Source: Vibrio panuliri
GTDB taxonomy: Bacteria > Pseudomonadota > Gammaproteobacteria > Enterobacterales > Vibrionaceae
Reading direction: 5' to 3'
Assembly: GCF_009938205.1 (NCBI RefSeq)
Contig: NZ_AP019654.1
Span: 2,942,540-3,006,539, forward strand
DNA: 64,000 nt
In this document: positions 53,077 through 62,650 of the stretch, in pieces
Position numbering within the stretch: the first letter of the stretch is position 1
Layout of the letters: the number at the start of each line of letters is the position of its first letter
Notes under the pieces: model-generated
The model's input: the letters and a program-made list of their open reading frames with translations, nothing else
Told to the model about the DNA's origin: nothing
Database searches by the model: none
Position numbers and translations under genes: made by a program

Positions 53077-53300
53077 CAACTATTGAGTCAGATAATGAAG
53101 TGCATCAAATTGATGAAATGTTTTTCATGACTTTGACCTAAATAGTGATCCAGTTACTATTTTTAAGAACTAGGTGCAGTATCATGTGCTACATAACAGT
53201 CAGGACGGATTTCAGCCAACATTTCTGGCGAATGGATTCTTAATTTCAGAATTGGCATGACACGAGCTTAATTTGATAATAATTAATAAAGGATCCACCT

Positions 53301-54749
53301 ATGGCTACCCTATCTGAAGCTACATCAGCGAACGCTGCTACTCGCATCGAAGAAGATCTACTGGGTCAACGTCACGTACCGGCAGATGCCTACTACGGTA
53401 TTCACACTCTGCGCGCAATCGAAAACTTCAACATTTCAAACAACACCATTTCCGATGTGCCTGAATTTGTTCGCGGTATGGTCATGACTAAAAAAGCAGC
53501 CGCTCTAGCAAACAAAGAGTTGGGTGCAATTCCAAAAGAAGTTGCGAATTACATCCTTGAAGCATGTGACCTCATTCTTGAAACTGGCAAGTGCATGGAT
53601 CAGTTCCCTTCGGACGTATTCCAAGGTGGTGCTGGCACATCAGTAAACATGAATACCAACGAAGTCATTGCTAACGTTGCGCTAGAGCTGATGGGCAAAG
53701 AAAAAGGCCAATATCAGTTTATCAATCCAAACGATCACGTAAACAAGAGCCAATCAACCAACTGTGCTTACCCTACTGGTTTCCGCATTGCTGTTTTCAA
53801 TAGCGTGCACAAACTGATGGACGCGATTGAGTACCTAAAAGGGGCATTCGAACTCAAAGCACAAGAGTTCAAAGGCGTGCTAAAAATGGGACGTACTCAG
53901 TTGCAAGATGCGGTTCCAATGACGGTTGGTCAAGAGTTCCACGCTTGGGCTGTAACGTTGAATGAAGAGATTCGCGCACTTGATTACACCTCAAAATTAC
54001 TGCTTGAGATCAACTTGGGTGCCACGGCAATCGGTACAGGTCTAAACGCACCAACCGGTTACCAAGGTCTTGCAGTGAAACACCTTGCTGAAGTGACAGG
54101 ATTGGAAGTGGTACCTGCAGAAGATTTGATTGAAGCAACTTCTGACTGTGGTGCTTATGTAATGACCCACGGCGCTCTAAAACGCCTAGCCGTGAAACTA
54201 TCGAAAATCTGTAACGATTTGCGTCTGCTTTCTTCTGGTCCTCGCTCTGGTCTTAACGAGTTGAACCTACCTGAGCTACAAGCCGGTTCTTCAATTATGC
54301 CAGCGAAAGTAAACCCAGTGATTCCTGAAGTCGTCAACCAAGTGTGCTTTAAAGTACTTGGTAACGACAACACCATCTCATTTGCAGCGGAAGGCGGTCA
54401 GCTTCAGCTAAACGTGATGGAGCCAGTGATTGCTCAAAGTATGTTTGAGTCAATCTCACTGCTACACAACGCATGTGTCAATCTACGTGACAAGTGTATT
54501 GATGGTATTACCGTTAACAAAGAGATCTGTGAGAACTACGTTTACAACTCTATCGGTATCGTTACCTACCTAAACCCATACATCGGTCACCATGAAGGCG
54601 ATATCGTCGGCAAGATTTGTGCGGAGACAGGAAAGAGTGTCCGCGAAGTCGTTTTAGACCGCGGATTACTCACCGCAGAAGAGCTCGATGAGATCCTTTG
54701 CGTTGAAAACTTCATGCATCCAACGTATAAAGCCAAGCGTTACGAATAA
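53301..54749 (+). CDS. aspA: Aspartate ammonia-lyase
   Basis: AspA deaminates L-aspartate to fumarate and ammonia, feeding fumarate respiration. The 482-residue product belongs to the fumarase/aspartase superfamily, with the flexible catalytic loop [15 protein letters not shown] and the [17 protein letters not shown] segment. AAAGGA precedes ATG 53301. It is followed by a terminator and then dcuA, the enteric aspA-dcuA pairing. Confidence 0.98.
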   Translation: MATLSEATSANAATRIEEDLLGQRHVPADAYYGIHTLRAIENFNISNNTISDVPEFVRGMVMTKKAAALANKELGAIPKEVANYILEACDLILETGKCMDQFPSDVFQGGAGTSVNMNTNEVIANVALELMGKEKGQYQFINPNDHVNKSQSTNCAYPTGFRIAVFNSVHKLMDAIEYLKGAFELKAQEFKGVLKMGRTQLQDAVPMTVGQEFHAWAVTLNEEIRALDYTSKLLLEINLGATAIGTGLNAPTGYQGLAVKHLAEVTGLEVVPAEDLIEATSDCGAYVMTHGALKRLAVKLSKICNDLRLLSSGPRSGLNELNLPELQAGSSIMPAKVNPVIPEVVNQVCFKVLGNDNTISFAAEGGQLQLNVMEPVIAQSMFESISLLHNACVNLRDKCIDGITVNKEICENYVYNSIGIVTYLNPYIGHHEGDIVGKICAETGKSVREVVLDRGLLTAEELDEILCVENFMHPTYKAKRYE

Positions 54750-54759
54750 CAAATATTAC

Positions 54760-54784
54760 AAGGGTCCCGTGAGGACCCTTTTTT
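54760..54784 (+). terminator. aspA terminator
   Basis: AAGGGTCC-CGTG-AGGACCCTT with six Ts. Confidence 0.9.
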
Positions 54785-54815
54785 AACGCCCCAATTTGGG
54801 CGTATTAAGTCGACT

Positions 54816-54869
54816 CATGGCGTCACGACGCTTTTTTTGAACACCTTTGTTCAAACAGCTAACGCCATG
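54816..54869. other. Nested inverted repeats in the aspA-dcuA gap
   Basis: Outer arms CATGGCGT and ACGCCATG enclose a perfect inner hairpin TTTGAACA-CCTT-TGTTCAAA (54836-54855). It lies between the aspA terminator and dcuA and has no T-run at its end. It may be a structured dcuA leader or a protein-binding site. Confidence 0.5.
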
Positions 54870-54901
54870 AATTAAAAAATAAAATACATGAGGGTCATAT
54901 T

Positions 54902-56209
54902 ATGGTAGCAGTCGAACTGTTCGTCGTTCTGCTCTTTATCTTTTTAGGAGCGAGAATCGGAGGGATTGGAATAGGCTTTGCAGGCGGAGCGGGGGTTATC
55001 GCTTTGTCACTGGGTTTAGGTGTCCCTACCAGTCAAGCTTATATTCCAGTTGATGTTATTTTAATCATTATGTCAGTTATCACCGCGATTGCCGCAATGC
55101 AAGTGGCAGGCGGTATGGACTGGTTAGTGCAAGTGGCGGAAAATTTTCTACGCAAAAACCCAAAGCGAATTACCTTTTACGCGCCGATTGTCACTTTCCT
55201 AATGACATTAATGGCGGGGACAGGGCATACCGCATTTTCAACACTGCCGGTCATCGCTGAAGTTGCAAAAGGGCAAGGCGTTCGTCCGTCTCGTCCGCTC
55301 TCTATCGCAGTGATAGCCTCACAAATCGCGATCACTGCCTCGCCTATCTCTGCAGCGGTTGTCGCATTTGCGGCGATGCTAGCACCTGTCGGCGTAGATT
55401 ATCTCACCCTACTCGCGGTGTGCATTCCAACGACGTTTATCGCTTGTATGATTGGCGCATTCGTGGCGAACTTTATGGGACGCGAACTCAAAGACGACCC
55501 TATTTATCAGCAACGATTAGAACAAGGTTTAATCAAGCTAGCCAGTGAAGAAAAGCGCGAACTGCTACCCACAGCAAAAACCGCAACCTACATCTTTCTT
55601 GCCGCTATCGGATTAGTGGTTTGCTACGCTGCGGCAATTTCGAACTCAATTGGTTTGATCGATAACCCGGCTCTTGGTCGCAACGAAGCTATCATGACGG
55701 TAATGTTAGCGGCTGCGGCGCTGATTGTGCTAATCACCAAAATTGACGCCAACCAGATCCCTGCTGCTAGCACTTTCCGCTCAGGTATGACGGCTTGTGT
55801 TTGTGTGTTAGGTGTTGCATGGCTAGGCGCGACTTTCGTTAATGCGCATGTCGATGGCATTAAAGAGTTCGCTGGAGAGCTATTGGCCGACTACCCGTGG
55901 ATGCTGGCACTGGTGCTATTCTTCGCATCAATGTTACTTTACTCGCAAGGCGCAACAACCGTCGCTCTAATGCCTGCAGCATTGGCGATCGGTGTCGCAC
56001 CATTAACAGCAGTCGCCTCATTTGCTGCGGTAAGCGCTCTATTTGTCCTACCGACATACCCAACACTATTAGCTGCCGTCGAGATGGATGACACAGGATC
56101 CACACGAATTGGTAAGTATGTATTCAATCACCCGTTCTTTATTCCTGGTGTTGTCACCATAAGCTCTGCTGTTGCACTGGGCTTTGCCTTCGGCGGAATG
56201 GTGATTTAA
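54902..56209 (+). CDS. dcuA: Anaerobic C4-dicarboxylate transporter DcuA
   Basis: DcuA is an inner-membrane aspartate/fumarate:succinate exchanger. The 435-residue, roughly 10-segment product has the family start MVAVELFVVLLFIFLGARIGGIGIG and GTGHTAFSTLPVIAEVAKG. GAGGG precedes the ATG. Together with AspA it imports aspartate, converts it to fumarate and exports succinate or nitrogen-poor products. A terminator follows. Confidence 0.97.
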   Translation: MVAVELFVVLLFIFLGARIGGIGIGFAGGAGVIALSLGLGVPTSQAYIPVDVILIIMSVITAIAAMQVAGGMDWLVQVAENFLRKNPKRITFYAPIVTFLMTLMAGTGHTAFSTLPVIAEVAKGQGVRPSRPLSIAVIASQIAITASPISAAVVAFAAMLAPVGVDYLTLLAVCIPTTFIACMIGAFVANFMGRELKDDPIYQQRLEQGLIKLASEEKRELLPTAKTATYIFLAAIGLVVCYAAAISNSIGLIDNPALGRNEAIMTVMLAAAALIVLITKIDANQIPAASTFRSGMTACVCVLGVAWLGATFVNAHVDGIKEFAGELLADYPWMLALVLFFASMLLYSQGATTVALMPAALAIGVAPLTAVASFAAVSALFVLPTYPTLLAAVEMDDTGSTRIGKYVFNHPFFIPGVVTISSAVALGFAFGGMVI

Positions 56210-56226
56210 CTCTGTCATATGAGTTT

Positions 56227-56253
56227 AAAAATGGCGCAAAGGCGCCATTTTTT
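56227..56253 (+). terminator. dcuA terminator
   Basis: AAAATGGCGC-AAAG-GCGCCATTTT followed by Ts. Confidence 0.9.
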
Positions 56254-56415
56254 ATACCTGCTTGTTTTGATTTCGCCACGATATGGCACAAACTGCCTTT
56301 GAGACTGAAACTATTTACTTGTTTTCTCTGTCATATAAAGTCTATCGAAGGTTGGATTGGATAAAACTTCAACCTGTACGTAAAATACTCGCAAGTTAAA
56401 TTAAGTGATATTTGT

Positions 56416-58206
56416 ATGCGCTCAGCTTTTACCCTTCTGTTTTTATGCTTAAGTATCGTTGCAACACCCGCAATGGCACTATTTGGCAAAGAGACAAGTT
56501 CGCCCAGCTTTACCAACAATAACAACCGGTTTGTCCCCGTTGATGAGGCCTTTCCATTTAACCACTTTCAACAAGGAAACCGTGTTTTCCTTGATTGGCA
56601 GGTAAAAGCCGACTATTACCTCTACCAAGAGCGCATCTCTATCAGTGCAGAGAAAGTGACGCTTGGGCCACTCACTATGCGTGACGGCAAGCCATACCAC
56701 GACGAATTCTTTGGTGATGTGCATATTTACACCAATCCGTTGTTTGTTGAAGTTCCGCTGGAGCAATACCAGTCAGGCGCCCGCTTAATCGTTCAATACC
56801 AGGGCTGTGCAAAAGCTGGTTTTTGTTATCCTCCCGAAACTCGAGTTATCGATATCGAGCCATTTTCAGCGGCTTCTGCTTCAAATCAACCGCCAACAAG
56901 CGCAACTTCGGACTCTAACTCTTCCGTCGATAAGCCGAGCACTACGCCACAATCACAAGAGAACAGCTTGGCAAGCAAGTTAGCTGACAACTGGTGGACT
57001 CCTTTACTGTTTTTGGCACTTGGAGTGGGCTTAGCATTCACGCCATGTGTGCTACCAATGTACCCAATCTTAACCAGTATCGTCTTAGGTGGCGGTAAGC
57101 TCTCTCACCGTCGAGCGCTTGGGTTATCCTTCATTTACGTACAAGGTATGGCACTCACTTATACCCTTCTAGGGCTCGTCGTTGCCTCGGCTGGAATGCA
57201 GTTCCAAGCGGCAATGCAGCATCCTTACGTATTGATCGGTCTCAGTGTGTTGTTTGTCGCTCTCGCTCTATCCATGTTTGGCGTGTACACCTTGCAACTA
57301 CCCTCAAGCGTACAGACATGGCTAAATGGATTAAGTAACAAACAACAAGGTGGCAATAATGCCGGAGTGTTCGCCATGGGTGCGATTTCTGGCTTAGTGT
57401 GCTCACCTTGCACCACAGCACCACTCTCTGGTGCACTATTGTATGTGGCGCAAAGCGGTGATCTTGTTACCGGTGCAGTCGCACTTTATGCCTTGGCTGT
57501 GGGTATGGGAATCCCACTGATGCTAGCCGCAGTATTTGGTAACAAACTCCTGCCTAAAGCAGGCGGATGGATGGACAGAGTCAAAGTTCTATTTGGCTTT
57601 GTTTTACTTGCAGCACCTATTTTCTTGCTCGAACGCATTTTACCGGAATTATGGGCAACGGCGCTTTGGTCAACCCTTGGCATTGTGGCCTTTGGTTGGC
57701 TCTACCACATAAAGAACAGTCTTACCTTTGGCGGATGGAAGCAAAGCACTGTTGGTATCATTGCGGTATTGGGTTTGTTTGCCTCCGCTCAACCGCTGTT
57801 GAACTACTGGTTCAATCCTCAACAACACGAGTCGCAACAAACCATTGAGTTTATTCAAATCTCCACGGTTAATGATCTTGAGCAGCAACTTGCCGCGGCT
57901 AAGTTAGCAGGAAAACCAGTGATGCTTGACTACTACGCAGACTGGTGTGTCGCCTGTAAAGAGTTTGAAAAATATACCTTCCACACGCCACAGGTTGAAG
58001 CCAAGCTGCAAAACTTCATTTTGCTGCAAGCAGACGTGACCAAAAATGAGGCTCAAGATATTGCGCTACTTCAGCATCTTAATGTCTTAGGTCTACCTAC
58101 CATTGAGTTCTGGGATAGCACTGGCGCACATGTGGCGAATGCGCGAGTGACTGGGTTTATGGATGCACCAAGCTTTATTCAGCATCTTGATAATCACCAA
58201 CTCTAA
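56416..58206 (+). CDS. dsbD: Thiol:disulfide interchange protein DsbD
   Basis: DsbD carries electrons from cytoplasmic thioredoxin to periplasmic DsbC, DsbG and CcmG. The 596-residue product has a signal peptide (about 1-21), the periplasmic alpha domain with C131 and C137, an eight-segment beta domain with Cys in [10 protein letters not shown] (C211) and [13 protein letters not shown], and a C-terminal thioredoxin-like gamma domain with WCVAC. All three Cys pairs needed for the relay are present. A Ser/Pro-rich linker (about 150-185) follows the alpha domain. Confidence 0.97.
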   Translation: MRSAFTLLFLCLSIVATPAMALFGKETSSPSFTNNNNRFVPVDEAFPFNHFQQGNRVFLDWQVKADYYLYQERISISAEKVTLGPLTMRDGKPYHDEFFGDVHIYTNPLFVEVPLEQYQSGARLIVQYQGCAKAGFCYPPETRVIDIEPFSAASASNQPPTSATSDSNSSVDKPSTTPQSQENSLASKLADNWWTPLLFLALGVGLAFTPCVLPMYPILTSIVLGGGKLSHRRALGLSFIYVQGMALTYTLLGLVVASAGMQFQAAMQHPYVLIGLSVLFVALALSMFGVYTLQLPSSVQTWLNGLSNKQQGGNNAGVFAMGAISGLVCSPCTTAPLSGALLYVAQSGDLVTGAVALYALAVGMGIPLMLAAVFGNKLLPKAGGWMDRVKVLFGFVLLAAPIFLLERILPELWATALWSTLGIVAFGWLYHIKNSLTFGGWKQSTVGIIAVLGLFASAQPLLNYWFNPQQHESQQTIEFIQISTVNDLEQQLAAAKLAGKPVMLDYYADWCVACKEFEKYTFHTPQVEAKLQNFILLQADVTKNEAQDIALLQHLNVLGLPTIEFWDSTGAHVANARVTGFMDAPSFIQHLDNHQL

Positions 58207-58228
58207 GTGAGATCTCAATAAACTTTAA

Positions 58229-58255
58229 CGCCTCAGTTTGTCTGAGGCATTTTTA
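58229..58255 (+). terminator. dsbD terminator
   Basis: GCCTCAG-TTTGT-CTGAGGC followed by ATTTTTATTT. Confidence 0.85.
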
Positions 58256-58365
58256 TTTATAAGACAAAAGTCGATTTAGTTCAGACTTTTAGCGCACAAA
58301 CATTGTTCAATTGCTTAAACAGAATAATAATTCTATTAACCAAATAACAATAAGTGATTAACGTC

Positions 58366-59001
58366 ATGGACTCGACTTACACGATTATTATTGCTGACGA
58401 CCACCCACTCTTTCGCAATGCGCTCTTTCAGGCCATTCACATGGCGATAAGCGGCGCAAACCTGCTGGAAGCAGATTCATTGGAAGCACTGTTGGCACTG
58501 TTGAGCAAAGAGTTAGAGCCAGACTTGTTATTGCTCGATCTGAAAATGCCCGGCGCCAATGGGATGTCTGGGTTAATGCAATTGCGGGCAGAATACCCAG
58601 ACTTGCCGATTGTGGTCGTTTCAGCCAGTGAAGAGCCGGCGGTAGTCACTCAAGTGAAAAGCCATGGCGCGTTTGGTTTTATTCCTAAATCAAGTGATAT
58701 GCGAGAGTTGATTTCAGCGCTCAATCAAGTACTGAATGGCGAACCTTTCTTCCCTGCAGGTTCAATTACCAACAATGCGGCCTGCACAGACTTGGCTGAG
58801 AAAATAGCCACTCTGACTCCCCAGCAATATAAAGTACTCGGAATGCTATCTGATGGGTTGCTCAACAAGCAAATTGCTTATGAGTTAAATGTATCTGAAG
58901 CAACAATCAAAGCCCACATGACGGCGATTTTCCGCAAACTAGGGGTAAAAAATCGAACTCAAGCAGTAATTTTACTCCAACAACTAGAATCAGAAGGTTA
59001 A
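58366..59001 (+). CDS. NarL/LuxR-family response regulator, CrbR-like
   Basis: The product is 211 residues from ATG 58366 (in-frame GTG 58354 would add four). The receiver domain begins IIIADDHPLFRNALF with the acidic pair and has the phospho-acceptor Asp in LLLLDLKMPGANG. The C-terminal LuxR helix-turn-helix reads LTPQQYKVLGMLSDGLLNKQIA. The neighbours (DUF4212-SSF symporter, hybrid kinase) match the Vibrio CrbR regulator that controls acetyl-CoA synthetase and the acetate switch; the assignment is by context and domain type. Confidence 0.82.
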   Translation: MDSTYTIIIADDHPLFRNALFQAIHMAISGANLLEADSLEALLALLSKELEPDLLLLDLKMPGANGMSGLMQLRAEYPDLPIVVVSASEEPAVVTQVKSHGAFGFIPKSSDMRELISALNQVLNGEPFFPAGSITNNAACTDLAEKIATLTPQQYKVLGMLSDGLLNKQIAYELNVSEATIKAHMTAIFRKLGVKNRTQAVILLQQLESEG

Positions 59002-59146
59002 TTAACTCTGGGCTAACTTTCGCTCGCACTTTTTTTGCTAAACTTCACGAGTTGGTGTCACCGCGACACCTATCCCTCTGTTTGTTTTTAGATAGCAGTG
59101 CCTAGCTCCTCCTATCTATCTCACTGTGTAACTCTGGGAGATCACC

Positions 59147-59773
59147 TTGCTTAGCATTATTCTTACTCAATTTGTCGTATTGTGGGCGGTAATTGATCCC
59201 GTCGGCACCGTGCCCGTTTACCTTTCTCAAACCCAGCACCTTTCACTGAAGCAACGACGTGTGGTTGCCTTAAAAGCCGTCGCAATCGCAACAGGTTTAC
59301 TGCTCTTTTTCCTCGTCGCAGGTCAACTGTTATTGGAAGCGATGCAGATTCCTCTACCCGCTTTTCAAGCGGCGGGCGGCTTGGTATTACTATTATTCGC
59401 CTTAACGATGATTTTTGGCGAGAGTAAACCCGAGCAAGAAAAAAAGCTCACCCAAGAACTTAGCCGCTCTGAGTTGGCCGATCTTGCCGTCTACCCCCTC
59501 GCGATGCCCTCAATCGCTTCTCCTGGAGCGATGATGGCAATTGTGATGCTAACGGATAATCATCGCTACTCGATTGTCGATCAGGCGATTACGGCCAGCG
59601 TCATGCTGTCAGTGTTGTTGATCACTTTGCTGTTTTTGCTGCTCGCCAGCCATATCCACAAAATCATTGGTAACGTCGGTGCGGCGATTATTAGCCGTGT
59701 AATGGGGTTAATTTTGGCGGCAGTCGCTCTGAATAATCTACTGATGGGCATTCGTGACTTCTATTTTGTGTGA
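59147..59773 (+). CDS. MarC-family integral membrane protein
   Basis: A 208-residue protein with six membrane segments and the family signatures VVLWAVIDPVGTVPVYL and PLAMPSIASPGAMM. Translation starts at TTG 59147, chosen because a GGGAG site lies six bases upstream. The MarC/YhgN family has no established function, despite the name. It appears to be an independent gene between the crbR-like regulator and the symporter operon. Confidence 0.85.
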   Translation: MLSIILTQFVVLWAVIDPVGTVPVYLSQTQHLSLKQRRVVALKAVAIATGLLLFFLVAGQLLLEAMQIPLPAFQAAGGLVLLLFALTMIFGESKPEQEKKLTQELSRSELADLAVYPLAMPSIASPGAMMAIVMLTDNHRYSIVDQAITASVMLSVLLITLLFLLLASHIHKIIGNVGAAIISRVMGLILAAVALNNLLMGIRDFYFV

Positions 59774-59990
59774 TCAATCCGGTATTCCCACCACCATCAC
59801 ATTAGACCTTTGGCTTAGTTAACACAAAATTAACATCAACAATTCAAAACCACTTACAACAAGACACTGTTTTAAAGTAACTTTTTCAAAAACCATTGCC
59901 GACTAAAGTTGAAAAGAGATCCTGTCACGACACTGCTATTGTAAATCGTGAAACATTTTCTTAACAACAAACATGCGTAAGGAGACGGCA

Positions 59991-60254
59991 ATGGCGTTTG
60001 AAAGTCAGGAACGAGCCAAAGCCTACTGGGAAAAGAACGTAAGACTGATGATCGGCTTGATGGTCGTTTGGTTTGTCGTATCTTTTGGCTGTGGCATCTT
60101 ATTTGTTGATGTGCTTAACCAATTTCAAATTGGTGGCTACAAACTTGGCTTCTGGTTTGCTCAACAAGGCTCCATCTATACCTTCCTCGGAATCATTTTC
60201 TACTATGCGTGGAAGATGCGTCAGATCGACCGCGAATTTAATGTAGATGAGTAA
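59991..60254 (+). CDS. DUF4212 small subunit of sodium:solute symporter
   Basis: An 87-residue protein with two membrane segments (about 20-42 and 58-76). The start is ATG 59991 with AAGGAG seven bases upstream; in-frame ATG 59973 lacks a site. It matches the putative solute:sodium symporter small-subunit family that always precedes a VC_2705-type SSF gene. The stop lies 12 bases before the next start, so the two are one transcription unit. Confidence 0.9.
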   Translation: MAFESQERAKAYWEKNVRLMIGLMVVWFVVSFGCGILFVDVLNQFQIGGYKLGFWFAQQGSIYTFLGIIFYYAWKMRQIDREFNVDE

Positions 60255-60266
60255 GGAGTAGCTCAG

Positions 60267-61994
60267 ATGGATTTGAAAACTATCACTTACCTAGTTGTAG
60301 GGGCGACCTTTATCCTCTACATCGGTATTGCAATTTGGGCTCGTGCTGGCTCAACCAAAGAGTTCTACGTAGCCGGTGGTGGCGTAAACCCAATTGCAAA
60401 TGGTATGGCGACTGCCGCAGACTGGATGTCTGCCGCCTCATTTATCTCAATGGCTGGTTTGATTGCCTTTATGGGTTACGGTGGCTCGGTCTTCCTAATG
60501 GGTTGGACCGGTGGTTACGTACTGCTTGCTCTATTACTCGCCCCTTACCTACGTAAGTTCGGTAAGTTCACAGTACCAGAGTTTGTCGGCGAACGTTTCT
60601 ACTCGAATGCAGCACGCATTGTAGCCGTTGTCTGTTTGATCATCGCATCGGTCACATACGTAATCGGTCAGATGAAAGGGGTTGGCGTGGCATTTGGTCG
60701 CTTCCTCGAAGTTGACTACTCAACAGGTCTATTGATCGGTATGTGTATTGTCTTTATGTACGCAGTTATGGGCGGCATGAAAGGCATTACTTACACGCAG
60801 ATTGCTCAATATTGCGTACTCATTCTTGCCTACACTATTCCCGCAATCTTTATCTCTCTGCAACTGACTGGACACCCTCTACCACAAATTGGGCTTGGCA
60901 GTACAATCGCTGGCACCGATGTCTATCTACTCGATAGGCTCGACCAAGTCGTGACAGAGCTCGGCTTTAGTGAATACACCACTCAAGTTCGGGGCGACAC
61001 TCTCAACATGTTTGTGTACACCATGTCACTAATGATTGGTACCGCAGGCTTACCGCACGTAATTATTCGTTTCTTCACGGTACCTAAGGTGCGTGATGCT
61101 CGAACTTCTGCAGGTTGGGCGCTAGTCTTCATTGCGATTCTTTACACAACAGCTCCAGCTGTATCAGCAATGGCACGTCTGAATCTGATGGATACGGTGA
61201 ACCCTGCACCAGGACAACACCTTGCTTACGATGAGCGTCCTGACTGGTTTAAGAACTGGGAAAAGACCGGACTACTTGGCTTTGACGACAAAAATGGCGA
61301 CGGTCTGATTGAATACACATCAAACCCTGCAACGAATGAGCTAAAAGTTGACCGTGATATCATGGTTCTTGCTAACCCTGAGATTGCAAAACTACCAAAT
61401 TGGGTGATTGCACTTGTTGCCGCTGGTGGCTTGGCTGCCGCACTATCAACCGCAGCGGGTCTATTGTTGGCTATCTCTTCGGCGATATCCCATGACTTAA
61501 TCAAAGGCGTCATCAACCCCAATATTTCGGAGAAGAAAGAGCTACTCGCCAGCCGGATATCCATGGCAGTGGCAATCGGGGTTGCTGGCTACTTAGGCCT
61601 CAATCCACCGGGCTTTGCCGCCGGTACCGTAGCTCTGGCATTTGGTCTCGCCGCCTCGTCCATTTTCCCAGCACTGATGATGGGGATCTTTAGTAAGAGC
61701 ATCAACAAAGAAGGTGCGATTGCCGGCATGATCGCAGGTATCAGTATTACGCTATTCTACGTATTCCAACACAAAGGCATCCTGTTCGTTGCTGATTGGA
61801 AATACCTAGAAAGCTGGGGCAGTAACTGGTTCCTAGGTATTGAACCAAATGCGTTTGGCGCTATCGGTGCACTATTCAACTTCATCGTGGCATTTGCGGT
61901 ATCGAAAGTCACTGCAGAAACACCACAAGAAGTAAAAGATTTGGTTGAACACGTACGTGTACCTGCGGGTGCAGGCGATGCGGTAGACCATTAA
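60267..61994 (+). CDS. Sodium:solute symporter, VC_2705/ActP-like
   Basis: A 575-residue SSF-family inner-membrane transporter with about 13 membrane segments. Family features include the start FYVAGGGVNPIANGMATAADWMSAASF and GTAGLPHVIIRFFTVP. An unusual soluble insert (about 320-360, FDDKNGDGLIEYTSN) contains a DxNxDG calcium-binding-like loop. Relatives such as ActP carry acetate and short monocarboxylates, consistent with the neighbouring CrbSR-like pair, but the substrate is not proven. GGAG precedes the ATG. Confidence 0.88.
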   Translation: MDLKTITYLVVGATFILYIGIAIWARAGSTKEFYVAGGGVNPIANGMATAADWMSAASFISMAGLIAFMGYGGSVFLMGWTGGYVLLALLLAPYLRKFGKFTVPEFVGERFYSNAARIVAVVCLIIASVTYVIGQMKGVGVAFGRFLEVDYSTGLLIGMCIVFMYAVMGGMKGITYTQIAQYCVLILAYTIPAIFISLQLTGHPLPQIGLGSTIAGTDVYLLDRLDQVVTELGFSEYTTQVRGDTLNMFVYTMSLMIGTAGLPHVIIRFFTVPKVRDARTSAGWALVFIAILYTTAPAVSAMARLNLMDTVNPAPGQHLAYDERPDWFKNWEKTGLLGFDDKNGDGLIEYTSNPATNELKVDRDIMVLANPEIAKLPNWVIALVAAGGLAAALSTAAGLLLAISSAISHDLIKGVINPNISEKKELLASRISMAVAIGVAGYLGLNPPGFAAGTVALAFGLAASSIFPALMMGIFSKSINKEGAIAGMIAGISITLFYVFQHKGILFVADWKYLESWGSNWFLGIEPNAFGAIGALFNFIVAFAVSKVTAETPQEVKDLVEHVRVPAGAGDAVDH

Positions 61995-62011
61995 AATCTA
62001 ACCCAAAGCAC

Positions 62012-62036
62012 AAAAGCCCCTGCGGGGGCTTTTTTA
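62012..62036 (+). terminator. Symporter operon terminator
   Basis: AAAAGCCCC-TGC-GGGGGCTTTTTT, a strong intrinsic terminator. Confidence 0.93.
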
Positions 62037-62064
62037 TTCCTCTTAGTCTGTTTAAATAAAGTTC

Positions 62065-62110
62065 TATACCCAATAACTTATCTCAGTAAGCTTATGAGTT
62101 ATTAGGTATA
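62065..62110. repeat. Long imperfect palindrome upstream of unknown gene
   Basis: Fourteen-base arms with one mismatch (62065-62078 and 62097-62110) flank an 18-base loop that contains TAAGCTTA. The TATACCCAATAACT arm looks like an interspersed palindromic unit; a genome-wide count would settle this. Confidence 0.4.
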
Positions 62111-62144
62111 AAATTTTAGCCCGTCGTAGTAGCAAGGAAGCCCT

Positions 62145-62630
62145 ATGTTTAAGAATAAACACATCATTATCGCCCTGTTGGTCGCTCCAATTCTCTCTAT
62201 CATTGCCTATTTCGGTACAGACCTTGCCCTGAGTGAAAAGCCACATGCAGCCAAAGAGGGGCAAAGTTATAAGCTACTGAGCAAATCAAACTGTCGCTAC
62301 ACCAGTGGAATTTGCGATATGGAAAATGGTGAGTTTAAAATCAAATTCCGCTCTGAAAACCTGACCGAGAACGAACTCGAATTGTCATTAACCTCAGCGT
62401 ACCCCCTTGAAGGGATCAAGCTTTCTTTAGTTGATAGCCCTGATCAGCAAGCAAAGCCTATCGACATGCAACCAAGCAGCAGTGATGGAAAAAGTTGGTA
62501 TATCAAGCTTTCAGCACCAAACTCTGAGCAAAGTTGGTTGCGCGTTGCTGCCCAAGCCGATGGCGTGTTGTACTACGGAGACACACAAACAGCGTTTGTG
62601 AAATACGAAACGCTGCTTAGTGAGCAATAA
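62145..62630 (+). CDS. Membrane-anchored periplasmic protein of unknown function
   Basis: I do not recognise the family. The 161-residue product has an N-terminal hydrophobic segment (about 7-29) without a clear signal-peptidase site, so it is probably an anchored periplasmic protein. Two cysteines eight residues apart (SNCRYTSGICDM) could form a disulfide. The remainder reads like a beta-rich domain. It is convergent with the sensor kinase gene, whose stop is 20 bases away, and stands next to the symporter operon. An AAGGA site precedes ATG 62145. Confidence 0.75.
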   Translation: MFKNKHIIIALLVAPILSIIAYFGTDLALSEKPHAAKEGQSYKLLSKSNCRYTSGICDMENGEFKIKFRSENLTENELELSLTSAYPLEGIKLSLVDSPDQQAKPIDMQPSSSDGKSWYIKLSAPNSEQSWLRVAAQADGVLYYGDTQTAFVKYETLLSEQ

Positions 62631-62650
62631 TCTGAATTCTGTCATTCAAA

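Noticed and set aside
53102..53114. Palindrome CATCAA-A-TTGATG upstream of aspA
   Set aside because: FNR half-sites would face the opposite way, and no other consensus fits. Too short to claim.
53273..53286. FNR-like TTGAT-N4-ATTAA just before aspA
   Set aside because: It matches 9 of 10 positions but lies about 15 bases from the start codon, overlapping the ribosome-binding region. It is probably chance in AT-rich DNA.
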